From positions 870,001 to 934,000 of the forward strand of contig NZ_CP077639.1 in the NCBI RefSeq assembly GCF_019056395.1: 64,000 nt of DNA. The letters are read 5' to 3'. Below are positions 47,086 through 56,462 of the stretch, one piece after another. Positions within the stretch are counted from its first letter, which is position 1; each line of letters starts with the position of its first letter. The position numbers and the translations under genes were made by a program. Under the pieces are notes generated by a model. That model was given only the letters and a program-made list of their open reading frames with translations. It did not search any database and was not told the origin of the DNA. The DNA is from Terribacillus sp. DMT04 (GTDB taxonomy: Bacteria > Bacillota > Bacilli > Bacillales > Amphibacillaceae).

Positions 47086-49188
47086 ATGAAGGGTAAGAAA
47101 CGGTTCAAGTTTACATTTAGCACTGCTGCTATTATTACAATTTTATCATCATCCATTGCTTTGCCAACGAGTACGTACGCTGCGGACGAGAAGGCAGAGA
47201 ATTTTTCTTTAACAATTATGCACATGAATGATACACATGCGCATGTGGAGCCTTTGCCGAAGATGATTACGGCGATTGAAGAAGTGCGGGCACAAGATCC
47301 AGATGCGCTGCTTCTTAATGCGGGAGATGTATTCTCTGGCACACTTTATTTTAACAAGTTTCAAGGGCAAGCGGACTTGGCGCTATTAAACATGATGAAT
47401 ATCGATGCAATGACATTTGGTAACCATGAGTTTGATTTAGGTTCTTCAGAGAATGGACATCAATCATTGTCAGCCTTCATTGAAAAAGCGAATTTCCCTT
47501 TCATTTCTGCCAACGTAGATTTTTCTGGCGATCCATTTGTTGGAAATAAAGTAAATAATACATTTACAGAAGATGCGCAAGACAGCAATGTATATGATGG
47601 TATTGTAAAAGAAGTAGACGGTGAAAAGATTGGGATCTTCGGGCTGACAACCGAGGAAACACTGGAAACTTCCAGCCCTGTTAATGCACAAATAACGAAC
47701 TACGCTGCAGAAGCAGAAAGAGCTGTTAAAGCGTTTGAAGATATAGGTATAGATAAGGTTGTTGCACTTACGCATCTCGGCTATGACAGTAATCCAGCCG
47801 TTGGGAATGATTTGATGCTAGCAGAACAAGTGGATGGCATCGATGTTATTGTAGGCGGTCACTCGCATACAAAATTGGAAGAGCCGACAATAGTTGATAA
47901 AGATGAAAACGGTGCTCCGAAAGATCCGACAGTCATTGTGCAAGGATATCAGTACGCACAGAACTTAGGGGAATTGCATGTAGCGTTTAATGAAGAAGGA
48001 CAAGTTGTACATGCTGATGGTCATTTAATTGACGTTGAAAGTAAAACCGCAGATCCGAAAGCATCTCAAGTACTGGCTTCTTATAAAGCAGAAGTTGATG
48101 AAATGTCCAACCAAGAAACAGGTGCAGTCGCACAGAAGCCGCTTACCAACCCGCGTCTTTCTGACAGTGATGTAAGTGTACGAGCAAATGAAACGGCATT
48201 AGGAAACCTTATTACGGATGCTATGCTGGCAAAAGCACAGGAGAAAATGCCGGAAGTTTCCATTGCCATGCAAAACGGCGGCGGTATTCGTGCAGCAATT
48301 GATCAAGGTCCAATTACAGTGGGTGAAGTCATTACTGTTCTGCCATTCGGAAATGATCCTGCAGTAGTAGAGTTGAGTGGGAATGAAATCAAGCAGATTT
48401 TAGAATACAGTGTTCGCTTGGCTCCTGAGGAAAGCGGCGGATTCATGCAAGTTGCTGGGATGAAGTTCAGCTATGATAGCACGAAGGAAGCAGGATCCCG
48501 AATCGTTTCCATGCAAGTGAAGAATGGCGAGACGTATACAGATATCCAACCGGACCAAACCTATCTTGTAACAACGAATAACTTCACTGCCAAAGGCGGA
48601 GATGGTTATGATGTATTTGCGAACGCATATGCAGAAGGCCGTGTACAAGATTTAGGCGAGATTGATTGGGAACAGTTCCGTGATTATATGGTAGAAGATT
48701 TAAACGGTGTTGTTGACCCTGTAACCGAGGGAAGAATTACTGACTTGTTAGGCGAGAAACCAGAACCGTCAAGTCCTGTTAAACCGGAAGAACCAGGTGA
48801 TGAAAAGCCGGATCCTAATCCAACTGATGAAAATCCAAACGGTGATGACAGCAAAGACCCAAACGGTGATGGTGATAACAAGGATGACAAACCACAGCCA
48901 CAAGAAGATCCAAAAGATGATCATAAAGGTAACGACACAAATGACGACGATCAAGATAAAAGTGGAGTGACACCACCGCCAAGTGCTGGAAACAACAGCG
49001 GAAATAACTTGAACAATGTTTCAGATGATAAAGTTGTCCAAGTTGCCGATGACAATGATAAGGTTGTGAAAGGCAACCAGCTTCCAAACACGGCAACAAA
49101 TATGTTTACGTATATACTGACAGGAGCTGTATTGCTCGCTGCAGGTGCAGTTATGTATCTTTTCAAAAGAAAGAAAGCAAAAGCTTAA
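47086..49188 (+). CDS. Cell-wall-anchored 5'-nucleotidase / 2',3'-cyclic phosphodiesterase
   Basis: A 700-residue secreted UshA/YfkN-type enzyme that strips phosphate from nucleotides outside the cell. A signal peptide (about residues 1-32, ending PTSTYA) is followed by the metallophosphatase domain with HMNDTHAH, LNAGDVFSG, FGNHEFDLG and GGHSHT. The 5'-nucleotidase C-terminal domain follows with QNGGGIRAA, LPFGNDPAVVELSG and FTAKGGDGYD. A Pro/Asp/Asn-rich spacer (about 555-650) leads to a sorting signal LPNTA (666-670), a hydrophobic stretch and the KRKKAKA tail. LPNTA rather than LPXTG points to a class D sortase. The ATG at 47086 has better spacing from GGGGG than the one at 47077. Confidence 0.92.
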   Translation: MKGKKRFKFTFSTAAIITILSSSIALPTSTYAADEKAENFSLTIMHMNDTHAHVEPLPKMITAIEEVRAQDPDALLLNAGDVFSGTLYFNKFQGQADLALLNMMNIDAMTFGNHEFDLGSSENGHQSLSAFIEKANFPFISANVDFSGDPFVGNKVNNTFTEDAQDSNVYDGIVKEVDGEKIGIFGLTTEETLETSSPVNAQITNYAAEAERAVKAFEDIGIDKVVALTHLGYDSNPAVGNDLMLAEQVDGIDVIVGGHSHTKLEEPTIVDKDENGAPKDPTVIVQGYQYAQNLGELHVAFNEEGQVVHADGHLIDVESKTADPKASQVLASYKAEVDEMSNQETGAVAQKPLTNPRLSDSDVSVRANETALGNLITDAMLAKAQEKMPEVSIAMQNGGGIRAAIDQGPITVGEVITVLPFGNDPAVVELSGNEIKQILEYSVRLAPEESGGFMQVAGMKFSYDSTKEAGSRIVSMQVKNGETYTDIQPDQTYLVTTNNFTAKGGDGYDVFANAYAEGRVQDLGEIDWEQFRDYMVEDLNGVVDPVTEGRITDLLGEKPEPSSPVKPEEPGDEKPDPNPTDENPNGDDSKDPNGDGDNKDDKPQPQEDPKDDHKGNDTNDDDQDKSGVTPPPSAGNNSGNNLNNVSDDKVVQVADDNDKVVKGNQLPNTATNMFTYILTGAVLLAAGAVMYLFKRKKAKA

Positions 49189-49192
49189 ATAA

Positions 49193-49235
49193 AATAAAAC
49201 AAGGATGCTGCAGCCTGCAGCATCCTTGTTTTATT
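49193..49235. terminator. Bidirectional terminator nucleotidase / DUF4317 gene
   Basis: A perfect palindrome with 20-base arms (AATAAAACAAGGATGCTGCA and its complement) and a GCC loop, ending in T runs on both strands. Confidence 0.92.
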
Positions 49236-50439
49236 CTGTAATGGCGTTTTCTGGTTCTTTCTCGCTTACCTTATTTACTAGTGACTCTTCTGCCATTGTA
49301 AATCCTTCGATAACTGTATCTTCTTCTACTTCAATCATAATGCAGCGTTTATTGTTGAAGACAACTTGCCGTACATAACGCAAATCTTCTGGGCTGATGG
49401 CGATATTAGCAACTTTTGTTTTAATCTTAATCGATTTAGAGTTGTACTTAGGTATTACACTTGTTGCTTTCATTTCATACTTCTCATCATCAATTACCTT
49501 TTGATAAGCAGTTTCGACCTTTTCTGGCGTGACGTTTTCTATACCGCTAAGCGTCAAGACGCGCTGGACATCGTTCCGATCAAGTTTTGGTGCTTCTTCC
49601 TCTTCGTTTTCTTCCACAACGCGATTAATTTCTTCGTATACATTGGCGAGGGCTGACGTACTGAGGTGATCACCCGTTATATCTTTGACGATTTCTTCAA
49701 ATACACTTTTATCATCTCTTGCGGTCATGATTTCTTCTGCTGTCAGAACATCTTCAATAAAAGCTGTGTCTGGCTCGTATGCTTTTGCGGTAGAGTAAAG
49801 CACATGATTTACGTCTGCTGCGCTATCATTAAAGCAAGGGAAGAGAAAGCCGGAAAGCGGCGCCTGTAAGTTGATAACGGGATTGACTGTGACATTGTAC
49901 TTGAATTCACGTTCCACATAATCAAATTCCAACTCTTTCTTTGATTCCTGTGTTTTGTTGATGCTGCATAGCAAGAAGGAGTGGGAATACATCGTATCAT
50001 TTGCGCTTTCTTCTGCTTCTGCATTTGGACGTTTCTGTGCTTTTAAATACTCCGCTTTAATAAAGGAGATAACAACATCATGCTCATACTGCCTGTCCTG
50101 CAGCATCTTAGCGACAAGAGCAAGCATGTCATTTGTCCACTCTTCCACATCGTTGGTAAGCAACCCACGGTGCAAAATCAATTGACTGCTGTCTTCTGCA
50201 TCTCGTTTGAATTTCAGTTCAAACAACTTCTCATCAAGATTACCGGCCAGCACCTTTTTGAAATTACCAAGAAACAGTTCTTGCTGGTCTTCATCTAACA
50301 TCCCAAATGGCATACTTTCGTGATGATAGATATCACTGGATTCTTTCATAATATATACGTTAAAAATATCCGAAATTCGGAGTTTATCATTGCCTTTTTT
50401 GAATTGTCTTCGGATTGTTGCGATATCTTTTTTATTCAT
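49231..50439 (-). CDS. DUF4317 family protein
   Basis: A 402-residue cytoplasmic protein of the DUF4317 family, of unknown function. It begins MNKKDIATIRRQFKKGNDKL with RISDIFNVYI, the family N-terminal signature, and ends in an acidic tail. It contains no membrane segment and no recognisable catalytic motif. An acidic stretch VVEENEEEEAPKLDRND separates two halves near residue 275. The ATG follows GGAACGGGAATC. It is transcribed alone and faces the nucleotidase gene. Confidence 0.82.
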   Translation of the reverse strand: MNKKDIATIRRQFKKGNDKLRISDIFNVYIMKESSDIYHHESMPFGMLDEDQQELFLGNFKKVLAGNLDEKLFELKFKRDAEDSSQLILHRGLLTNDVEEWTNDMLALVAKMLQDRQYEHDVVISFIKAEYLKAQKRPNAEAEESANDTMYSHSFLLCSINKTQESKKELEFDYVEREFKYNVTVNPVINLQAPLSGFLFPCFNDSAADVNHVLYSTAKAYEPDTAFIEDVLTAEEIMTARDDKSVFEEIVKDITGDHLSTSALANVYEEINRVVEENEEEEAPKLDRNDVQRVLTLSGIENVTPEKVETAYQKVIDDEKYEMKATSVIPKYNSKSIKIKTKVANIAISPEDLRYVRQVVFNNKRCIMIEVEEDTVIEGFTMAEESLVNKVSEKEPENAITE

Positions 50440-50599
50440 ATAGATTCCCGTTCCTTATTCATAGAATGAAAAGCATGTTCATTTATTTTAACACAGACAG
50501 GAGCTGCGAAACGTCACTTTTACTGTTAGGTTTTGCAGATAAGATTTTGACTGTTTATGTTAAAATTTGGAGATGAAACAGAATATGGGGGTTTTGATT

Positions 50600-51346
50600 A
50601 TGCGTTTTATATTTTCTGTAGAGAATCGCGAAGATTATGATAGGTACCAGGTAATTACAGAGGAATTCAAAGAGAAGCTAGCAGCTTATGAGCAGGTGCT
50701 TCAGACAGAATATAAACTGATAGATAAGCCAAAAGCGTTTGTATGGACTACTTCAGAGCTTGCAACATCTGTCTATTCTAATGTTCCCATTCCGGCATTC
50801 ACGAACAAAGATGTCATCTATATGACACCCGATCTATCAGCGTGGAGATCTTTGTTTATGGCACAATTGGAAGAGCGTGATTATCCAGAAATTAAAGCTT
50901 TTTATGAAACAATCTCTATTAATCAAGTATTAGCCATAGCAGGTCATGAAATGACGCATCATTCGAATCTATTCTTAGATGAATTCAATGATGACCGTAG
51001 CGATGGTATTTGGTTTGAGGAAGGCATGTGTGATTACTTATCGCGGAGGCATTTATTAGATAAACAAGAGTTTGAAGCGATTGCAGATGTTGAATCAAAG
51101 TTAATCAGTTTGTTTAAAGAGAAATACGGCACACATTCATTAGAGGAATTTGGCAGCAGTTCTTACGCGGGTAGCTTGACGAGTATCATGTATGATTATT
51201 GGCGCAGCGGCTATGCGGTTAAATATCTGGTAGAGGAAGAGTTTGATAATGACGTATTGCGTGTATTTGCGGAATATCACAATTGGCACGCAGAAGGTCG
51301 CAAGGGTTCTTTATTAGAGTATTTTGGTTTGAAAAAAGCTGTTTGA
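50600..51346 (+). CDS. Putative zinc metalloprotease (gluzincin-like)
   Basis: A 248-residue protein with the zinc motif HEMTHH (in AGHEMTHHSNL) near residue 130 and a downstream WFEEGMCDYLS whose Glu would be the third ligand, as in M1/M61-type peptidases. No signal peptide is seen, so it should act in the cytoplasm. I do not recognise a named family. The ATG at 50600 lies 8 bases after GGGGG; the open frame extends upstream to 50567 without a better signal. A strongly spaced unit of its own, it is followed by 200 bases containing the dihydroxyacetone kinase promoter region. Confidence 0.7.
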   Translation: MRFIFSVENREDYDRYQVITEEFKEKLAAYEQVLQTEYKLIDKPKAFVWTTSELATSVYSNVPIPAFTNKDVIYMTPDLSAWRSLFMAQLEERDYPEIKAFYETISINQVLAIAGHEMTHHSNLFLDEFNDDRSDGIWFEEGMCDYLSRRHLLDKQEFEAIADVESKLISLFKEKYGTHSLEEFGSSSYAGSLTSIMYDYWRSGYAVKYLVEEEFDNDVLRVFAEYHNWHAEGRKGSLLEYFGLKKAV

Positions 51347-51409
51347 TTAATGGTGGAGAAGCCAGGAGCGGATCAAACTTCTTGTCTTTTGTCGTCTTTG
51401 CTACTGTTT

Positions 51410-51476
51410 TATAATCTGTTCATTCGAGTATAAGTAAATGTTAGTCGGAGATTATTCAGACTAGTCTACCTAGTTT
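51410..51476 (+). promoter_or_regulatory. Possible control region of the dihydroxyacetone kinase gene
   Basis: A -10-like TATAAT (51410-51415) is preceded by TTTGTC 16 bases upstream. Further on a palindrome AGACTAGTCT lies near 51460, followed by ACCTAGT. It could bind a dimeric repressor; no family is assigned. Confidence 0.3.
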
Positions 51477-51550
51477 GTGCAATTCTTAAACTGTTCTGTT
51501 AAGCTGAAAACAGAAAAACACTTTTGCTTGTATAAGAGGAGGACTACAGA

Positions 51551-53293
51551 ATGAAGAAGATTATTAATCGACCAGAGGATGTTGTCCTGGAAATGTGTCA
51601 TGGGATGGTTCTCGCACATCCGGAGCTCGAATTGCTGAAAAAGTATAAAGTGATTAAACGAAAACAATCGCAAGCTGATAAGGTGACGTTGATTAGCGGG
51701 GGCGGCAGCGGCCATGAGCCGGCGCATGCTGGTTTTGTCGGAGAAGGTATGCTGGATGCTGCTGTGTGCGGAGATATGTTCGCTTCGCCTTCTCAAATTC
51801 AAGTCTATCAAGCGATTAAAAAGACGGCAGGTAAGAACGGCACACTGCTAATTATCAAGAATTACAGTGGCGATATTATGAATTTTAAGAATGCAGCACA
51901 TCTTGCTAAAGAAGATGGATTAGAAGTAGATTACGTGAAAGTAGATGACGATATTGCGGTGGAAGATAGCTTGTATACAGTCGGACGCCGCGGGGTCGCT
52001 GGTGTGGTACTGGTACATAAAATTGCTGGTGCAGCTGCAGCAGAAGGCCGAGATTTGCAGCAAGTGAAAGCAGCAGCAGAAAAAGCGGCTTCCAGAGTCC
52101 GCAGCATTGGTGTGGCGTTGACTTCTTGTACGTTACCAGGTGGAGAAGCGACTTTCCAGCTAGCTGAGGATGAAATGGAGTATGGTGTTGGTATTCATGG
52201 AGAACCAGGAATTCGTCGTGAAAAAGTACTAAAAGCAGATGAACTAGCGAAACGAATGGTAGATGATTTACTGAAAGAAGGAGAGCCGGAAGAAGATATC
52301 GCATTATTAATCAATGGCTTTGGCGGAACGCCGCTTCAAGAGCTGTATTTGTTTAATCAATCTGTCAGTCGGGAGCTTGCCAAGCGAAACATCTCAGTGA
52401 ATCGGACTTTCGTCGGCAACTATATGACAAGCATCGACATGGCTGGTGTGTCGGTTACGATGATGTCCTTGGACGAGGAACTGCGCACCCTGTTATCCAA
52501 TCCATCTGATACGCCTGCATTTAAAGTGAACGGACCGGTTGATCAGCCAGTGTTTACTGAACTAGCAGAGGAAGATGGAGAGACAGAAGCAAGCTTTACA
52601 GTGGAAACACCAAGTGCTTATGCAAACGTAGCAAAGGAAACAATCACGTTGGAAAACATCATCTATTTAGTAGATAAGATGAGTGAGATTATTATTGAAA
52701 ATGAGGCGGCATTCAATAAGCTGGATACGTATGCGGGGGATGGCGATTTCGGCAATAGTGTTGCGAAAGGCTTCCGCCAGCTGAAACGAGAATGGAAGCA
52801 TATAACTGCGCAGGATAACCTCACGATTGAGCGTTTCCTAAATAGCTCTTCTATGGTGATTATGGAGCATTGCGGCGGCGCATCTGGCCCGATTTGGGGA
52901 GGTGCCTTCCGTGCGGCTGGTAAAGCAGCTGGAGAAAAAACGGAGCTTTCGGTAGCGGAATTTGCTGACATGCTGCAGCGTGTGGTCGCGGGTATTCAGG
53001 ATATTGGTGAACGCTCGTTTGGCAGGGGAGCAGATGTTGGTGATAAGACACTGATTGATGCGCTTGTTCCGTGTGCAAACAGCTGGCAGAAAAGTGCAGC
53101 AGATGGAAATAACATAAAGACTGCCTTCTATAAAGGTGCAGAAGCAGCAGTGGATGGGGCAGAAAAAACAAAGGATATTGTGGCACGCATGGGACGCGCT
53201 GGCACGGTTGGTGAACGCAGTCTTGGCTATCCGGACGCCGGAGCACATGCCTTAGGTGTTATATTTACGGAATTGGCGAGCAGCTTGAAATAA
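51551..53293 (+). CDS. Dihydroxyacetone kinase, one-chain DhaK-DhaL type
   Basis: A 580-residue ATP-dependent dihydroxyacetone kinase with both domains fused. The DhaK domain (1-330) has ISGGGSGHEPAHAGFVGEGM for substrate binding and the His that forms the hemiaminal with the substrate in VGIHGEPG near residue 220. The DhaL domain (about 380-580) has the nucleotide- and Mg-binding AGDGDFGNSVAKGF, NSSSMVIMEHCGGASGPIWG and GRGADVGDKTLIDAL. It turns dihydroxyacetone into its phosphate for glycolysis. No PTS partner (DhaM) is present, which agrees with ATP use. The ATG follows AGAGGAGGA. A terminator follows, so it is monocistronic. Confidence 0.9.
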   Translation: MKKIINRPEDVVLEMCHGMVLAHPELELLKKYKVIKRKQSQADKVTLISGGGSGHEPAHAGFVGEGMLDAAVCGDMFASPSQIQVYQAIKKTAGKNGTLLIIKNYSGDIMNFKNAAHLAKEDGLEVDYVKVDDDIAVEDSLYTVGRRGVAGVVLVHKIAGAAAAEGRDLQQVKAAAEKAASRVRSIGVALTSCTLPGGEATFQLAEDEMEYGVGIHGEPGIRREKVLKADELAKRMVDDLLKEGEPEEDIALLINGFGGTPLQELYLFNQSVSRELAKRNISVNRTFVGNYMTSIDMAGVSVTMMSLDEELRTLLSNPSDTPAFKVNGPVDQPVFTELAEEDGETEASFTVETPSAYANVAKETITLENIIYLVDKMSEIIIENEAAFNKLDTYAGDGDFGNSVAKGFRQLKREWKHITAQDNLTIERFLNSSSMVIMEHCGGASGPIWGGAFRAAGKAAGEKTELSVAEFADMLQRVVAGIQDIGERSFGRGADVGDKTLIDALVPCANSWQKSAADGNNIKTAFYKGAEAAVDGAEKTKDIVARMGRAGTVGERSLGYPDAGAHALGVIFTELASSLK

Positions 53294-53311
53294 GACATAC
53301 AAACTAATTTG

Positions 53312-53346
53312 AAAGGAGGAGTGGGCTGACCCACTCCTCCTTTGTT
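53312..53346. terminator. Intrinsic terminator after the dihydroxyacetone kinase
   Basis: AAAGGAGGAGTGGG and CCCACTCCTCCTTT form a perfect 14-bp stem with a CTGA loop. It lies between convergent genes. Confidence 0.88.
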
Positions 53347-53385
53347 ATGACGTATTATTCGTATATAATTGATGCATTTCTCTTC

Positions 53386-54126
53386 TTAACGGCCGACTGT
53401 CCAGCCACCGTCAACCTTAATTTCTGAGCCCTGCATATAATCAGACTCATCAGATGCTAAGAAAGCTGCTACTGAAGCAATTTCTTCTGGTTTTCCAGCC
53501 CTTTCTGCAGGAATATCTTTTAATCGCTCATCTTGGATTCCCTCAGTCATAGGTGTATCAACGAAACCTGGTGCAATTAAATTTGCCTTAACCCCTTTGT
53601 TTCCAAAATCATAAACCAATTGTTTCGTGAAACCATTGATTGCAAATTTGCTTGTAACGTACGTATTACCACCAGCTCCGGCGACAAATGAAGATTGAGA
53701 GCCAATGTTTATAATATTTCCTTTCCCTTTTTCTAAGAAAATCGGCAATACAGCCTTAGCAGCAAGATAGGGCCCCTTCACATTAATTTTCATTAAATTA
53801 TCGAATGTTTCTTCATCGGTTTCCAATACATCTTTATAGCCGTCATGGATTCCAGCTCCGTTATACAATATATCAATTGTGCCATAAGCTTCTAGCGTTT
53901 TATTAACGCCATCTTCAATAGATTTTTGATTCGTTACGTCTATTTTTATAAATGTAGCTTCCCCATTATTCTGTTTAATATCGTTTACAATTTGATTCCC
54001 TTGATCATCGTTTAAACCGCTGACAATAACTTTAGCTCCTTCTTTAGAAAATAGTTTAGACGTGGCTTCACCAATCCCTGAAGTACCACCTATAATCAAT
54101 GCAACTTTATTATCTAGTCTTCCCAT
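53386..54126 (-). CDS. Short-chain dehydrogenase/reductase
   Basis: A 246-residue classical SDR. The cofactor motif is GGTSGIGEATS, NGAGIHDG follows, the catalytic Ser-Tyr-Lys triad is INIGSQSSF and TYVTSKFAI, then APGFVDTPMTEG and the C-terminal YMQGSEIKVDGGWTVGR. It is related to glucose 1-dehydrogenase and 3-oxoacyl reductase-like enzymes; the substrate is not evident. The ATG lies behind GGGAGTAATTAATA on the minus strand. It is convergent with the kinase gene and divergent from the VOC operon. Confidence 0.87.
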   Translation of the reverse strand: MGRLDNKVALIIGGTSGIGEATSKLFSKEGAKVIVSGLNDDQGNQIVNDIKQNNGEATFIKIDVTNQKSIEDGVNKTLEAYGTIDILYNGAGIHDGYKDVLETDEETFDNLMKINVKGPYLAAKAVLPIFLEKGKGNIINIGSQSSFVAGAGGNTYVTSKFAINGFTKQLVYDFGNKGVKANLIAPGFVDTPMTEGIQDERLKDIPAERAGKPEEIASVAAFLASDESDYMQGSEIKVDGGWTVGR

Positions 54127-54292
54127 TATTAATTACTCCCTTATTATTAATCGATATACTCATTTCTTCCCTATTGTTCTTCCAAATTAAACACACTTTA
54201 CTAAGGTGTAGCCGAACTAAAATAAAAAAAGTGATTCTCAAAAGCACTAATAATTGTTATATTTTGGTTAGTTGGTGAAGGGGGAGTTAAGC

Positions 54293-54757
54293 ATGATTGA
54301 AGGGTTATATGAAGCACATTTGCCGGTTAAAAACTTGAAAAGATCTATTGCATTTTATGAAGGTTTAGGACTAGAGCTGTCTCATATTCATGAAGATCGT
54401 TTAGCATTTTTCTGGATAAAGAAAAAACATAGCTGGCTTGGGCTTTGGGAATCAGATAAAGCTGATCTTGCTTACCATCCATCCATCAGACACGTAGCAT
54501 TTCAAGTGAGCTTGGAGAATTTAAAAGGTGCCTCGCGATGGTTAAGAGATAGGGGTTACCAGCCGAGAGAAGCTTTTGGTTTTGGGCCTCATGAACCCTT
54601 TGTTATGGCGCATGATAATATGGCGCATGCCAAGATTCATTTTAATGATTTGGATGGAAACAGCCTGGAGCTTATTACAAAAATAGAAAACCCGAATAAG
54701 ATAACCTGCCGGATGTATTTAAGCGAATGGGAGAAGAAGAACCAATCAAACGGATGA
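54293..54757 (+). CDS. VOC family protein
   Basis: A 154-residue vicinal-oxygen-chelate protein. The N-terminal unit has MIEGLYEAHLPVKNLKRSI and the metal- or ligand-site His (EAHLPV), followed by YEGLGLELSH. The second unit has RHVAFQVSLENLKGA, and near the end HFNDLDGNSLELI with the family Glu. It could be a glyoxalase, dioxygenase or drug-binding protein. The ATG is chosen because GGGGGAG precedes it by 6 bases. The stop lies 19 bases before the nitronate monooxygenase gene, which is probably cotranscribed. Confidence 0.83.
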   Translation: MIEGLYEAHLPVKNLKRSIAFYEGLGLELSHIHEDRLAFFWIKKKHSWLGLWESDKADLAYHPSIRHVAFQVSLENLKGASRWLRDRGYQPREAFGFGPHEPFVMAHDNMAHAKIHFNDLDGNSLELITKIENPNKITCRMYLSEWEKKNQSNG

Positions 54758-54776
54758 CTAAGAGAGGAGCCGGAAG

Positions 54777-55820
54777 ATGACGAACCATTTCCTTAAAGTG
54801 TTAGCCATCGATCATCCCATCATTCAGGCACCAATGGCAGGGGGCACTACGACAACAGAATTAGTTACGGCTGTGTCTGAAGCGGGCGGATTAGGGATGA
54901 TTGGGGCAGGGTACTTAAATGCAGAAAGCACACGACAGCAAATTCAAGAAGTGAAGAAAAAGACAAAAAAGTCTTTTGGTATTAATCTGTTCGTTCCGCA
55001 GTCTTATCAAATAGACGAGGAGAAGATTAGGAAAGCGGAGGAAGTGATGCAGTCTATCCGGGGATCGAGCAAGGTTCGTGTATTCAAATCTTATGAGCAA
55101 ACAAAAAAGGATTTCCATGATCAAGTCGCTGTGATAATAGAGGAAAAGGTACCGGTATGTTCGTTTACATTCGGTATTCCTCCTGATGAGGTAATCCACT
55201 CTCTCAAGCTGACAGGAATTTATACAATCGGCACAGCAACTACAGTGGCTGAAGCTTTAGCCGTTGAGGAGTCGGGCATGGATGCTGTCGTGATGCAGGG
55301 CAGTGAAGCGGGCGGCCACCGCGGCAATTTCTTAGCAGGAGTAGAGCAAAGTATGATTGGGCTGATGGCGCTAGTTCCCCAAACTGTCGATCAAGTAAGT
55401 ATACCTGTCATTGCTGCAGGCGGCATTATGGATCGACGCGGAATACAAGCTGCCACATGTCTTGGTGCACAAGCAGCACAGCTTGGTACAGCGTTTTTAA
55501 CTTGTCAGGAAAGCGGTGCACATGTGTTACATAAGCAAGTGATCCTTGAAAAGCACCAAGAAGATAGAACAATTTTAACAAGTGCTTTTTCTGGCAAGGC
55601 AGCCCGGGGTATTGAAAATAACTTTATTCGTGACATGCGTAAAGTGGAGACAGAACTACCTCCCTTTCCTATACAAAATACATTAACCAAATCGATTCGT
55701 TCCGCTGCCGCACAAAAACATGATAGAGAAACTATGAGCTTGTGGTGCGGACAAAACCCAAATGCTGCAATGCCTATCACTGTGCAGGAACTGATGCATA
55801 AACTAGTAGACGAAGCATAA
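54777..55820 (+). CDS. Nitronate monooxygenase (2-nitropropane dioxygenase family)
   Basis: A 347-residue FMN enzyme that oxidises alkyl nitronates such as propionate-3-nitronate. The TIM barrel begins with IDHPIIQAPMAGGTTTTELV, the family signature, and continues with GGLGMIGAGYL, FGINLFVP, CSFTFGIPPDEV, VMQGSEAGGHRG with the catalytic His, IPVIAAGGIMD and GAQAAQLGTAFL for the FMN phosphate. It is class I-like by these motifs. The ATG follows GAGAGGAGC. It lies between a VOC gene and a Nudix gene in one apparent operon. Confidence 0.9.
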   Translation: MTNHFLKVLAIDHPIIQAPMAGGTTTTELVTAVSEAGGLGMIGAGYLNAESTRQQIQEVKKKTKKSFGINLFVPQSYQIDEEKIRKAEEVMQSIRGSSKVRVFKSYEQTKKDFHDQVAVIIEEKVPVCSFTFGIPPDEVIHSLKLTGIYTIGTATTVAEALAVEESGMDAVVMQGSEAGGHRGNFLAGVEQSMIGLMALVPQTVDQVSIPVIAAGGIMDRRGIQAATCLGAQAAQLGTAFLTCQESGAHVLHKQVILEKHQEDRTILTSAFSGKAARGIENNFIRDMRKVETELPPFPIQNTLTKSIRSAAAQKHDRETMSLWCGQNPNAAMPITVQELMHKLVDEA

Positions 55821-55847
55821 AAAACAACAGGATAGTAGGTGATAGTC

Positions 55848-56462
55848 TTGGAAAAATGGTTAGAATGGGCAAGAAGAATGCAGGCAATCTCCCAAGCAGG
55901 ACTGCATTTTTCAAAAGATGTTTTCGACAAAGAAAGATACACAGAGCTTCAGCAGCTTAGTTCAGAGATAATTGCCGCTTATACAGGGGAAACGGCAGAG
56001 CATATTGGGAAGATGTTGGCAGCAGAAAAAGGGTATCCTACGCCGAAACTTGATGTGCGGGGAATTGTTTTTAAGGATGATAAACTGCTGTTCGTGAAAG
56101 AGAAGATGGACAATCGCTGGTCTCTGCCAGGTGGTTTTTGTGAAATAGGTTTATCAGCTGGAGAGAATGTCGTAAAAGAGATAAAAGAAGAGTCAGGATT
56201 TGATGTGAAACCTGTGAAGCTGCTGGCAGTTTTGGATTCTGATAAGCACACCGACATACCACAGCTGTTTCATTATTATAAAGTTTTTCTTCAATGCGAG
56301 ATTGTTGGCGGCGGAGCACTGGAGGGTGTAGAAACGAGTGAGATTGGTTTTTTCGGAGAAGCAGAGCTGCCGCCATTGTCGTTGAAGCGGAATACAGAAG
56401 AACAAATCCGACAGTTATATAAATTTTTGGATGACCAACAAAAGCAGAGTGTGTTTGATTAA
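55848..56462 (+). CDS. Nudix hydrolase with N-terminal NUDIX_5-like domain
   Basis: A 204-residue Nudix hydrolase. Residues 1-60 form a helical domain (KWLEWARRMQAISQAGLHFS) seen in the YjhB/ADP-ribose pyrophosphatase group. The Nudix box starts GGFCEIGLSAGENVV and ends KEIKEESGF; Lys replaces the usual Arg of RE, while the catalytic Glu residues are kept. Substrates in this group are nucleoside-diphosphate derivatives. A TTG at 55848 is preferred, 5 bases after AGGTGAT; the GTG at 55839 overlaps that ribosome binding site. It is the last gene of the VOC-nitronate monooxygenase-Nudix operon. Confidence 0.85.
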   Translation: MEKWLEWARRMQAISQAGLHFSKDVFDKERYTELQQLSSEIIAAYTGETAEHIGKMLAAEKGYPTPKLDVRGIVFKDDKLLFVKEKMDNRWSLPGGFCEIGLSAGENVVKEIKEESGFDVKPVKLLAVLDSDKHTDIPQLFHYYKVFLQCEIVGGGALEGVETSEIGFFGEAELPPLSLKRNTEEQIRQLYKFLDDQQKQSVFD

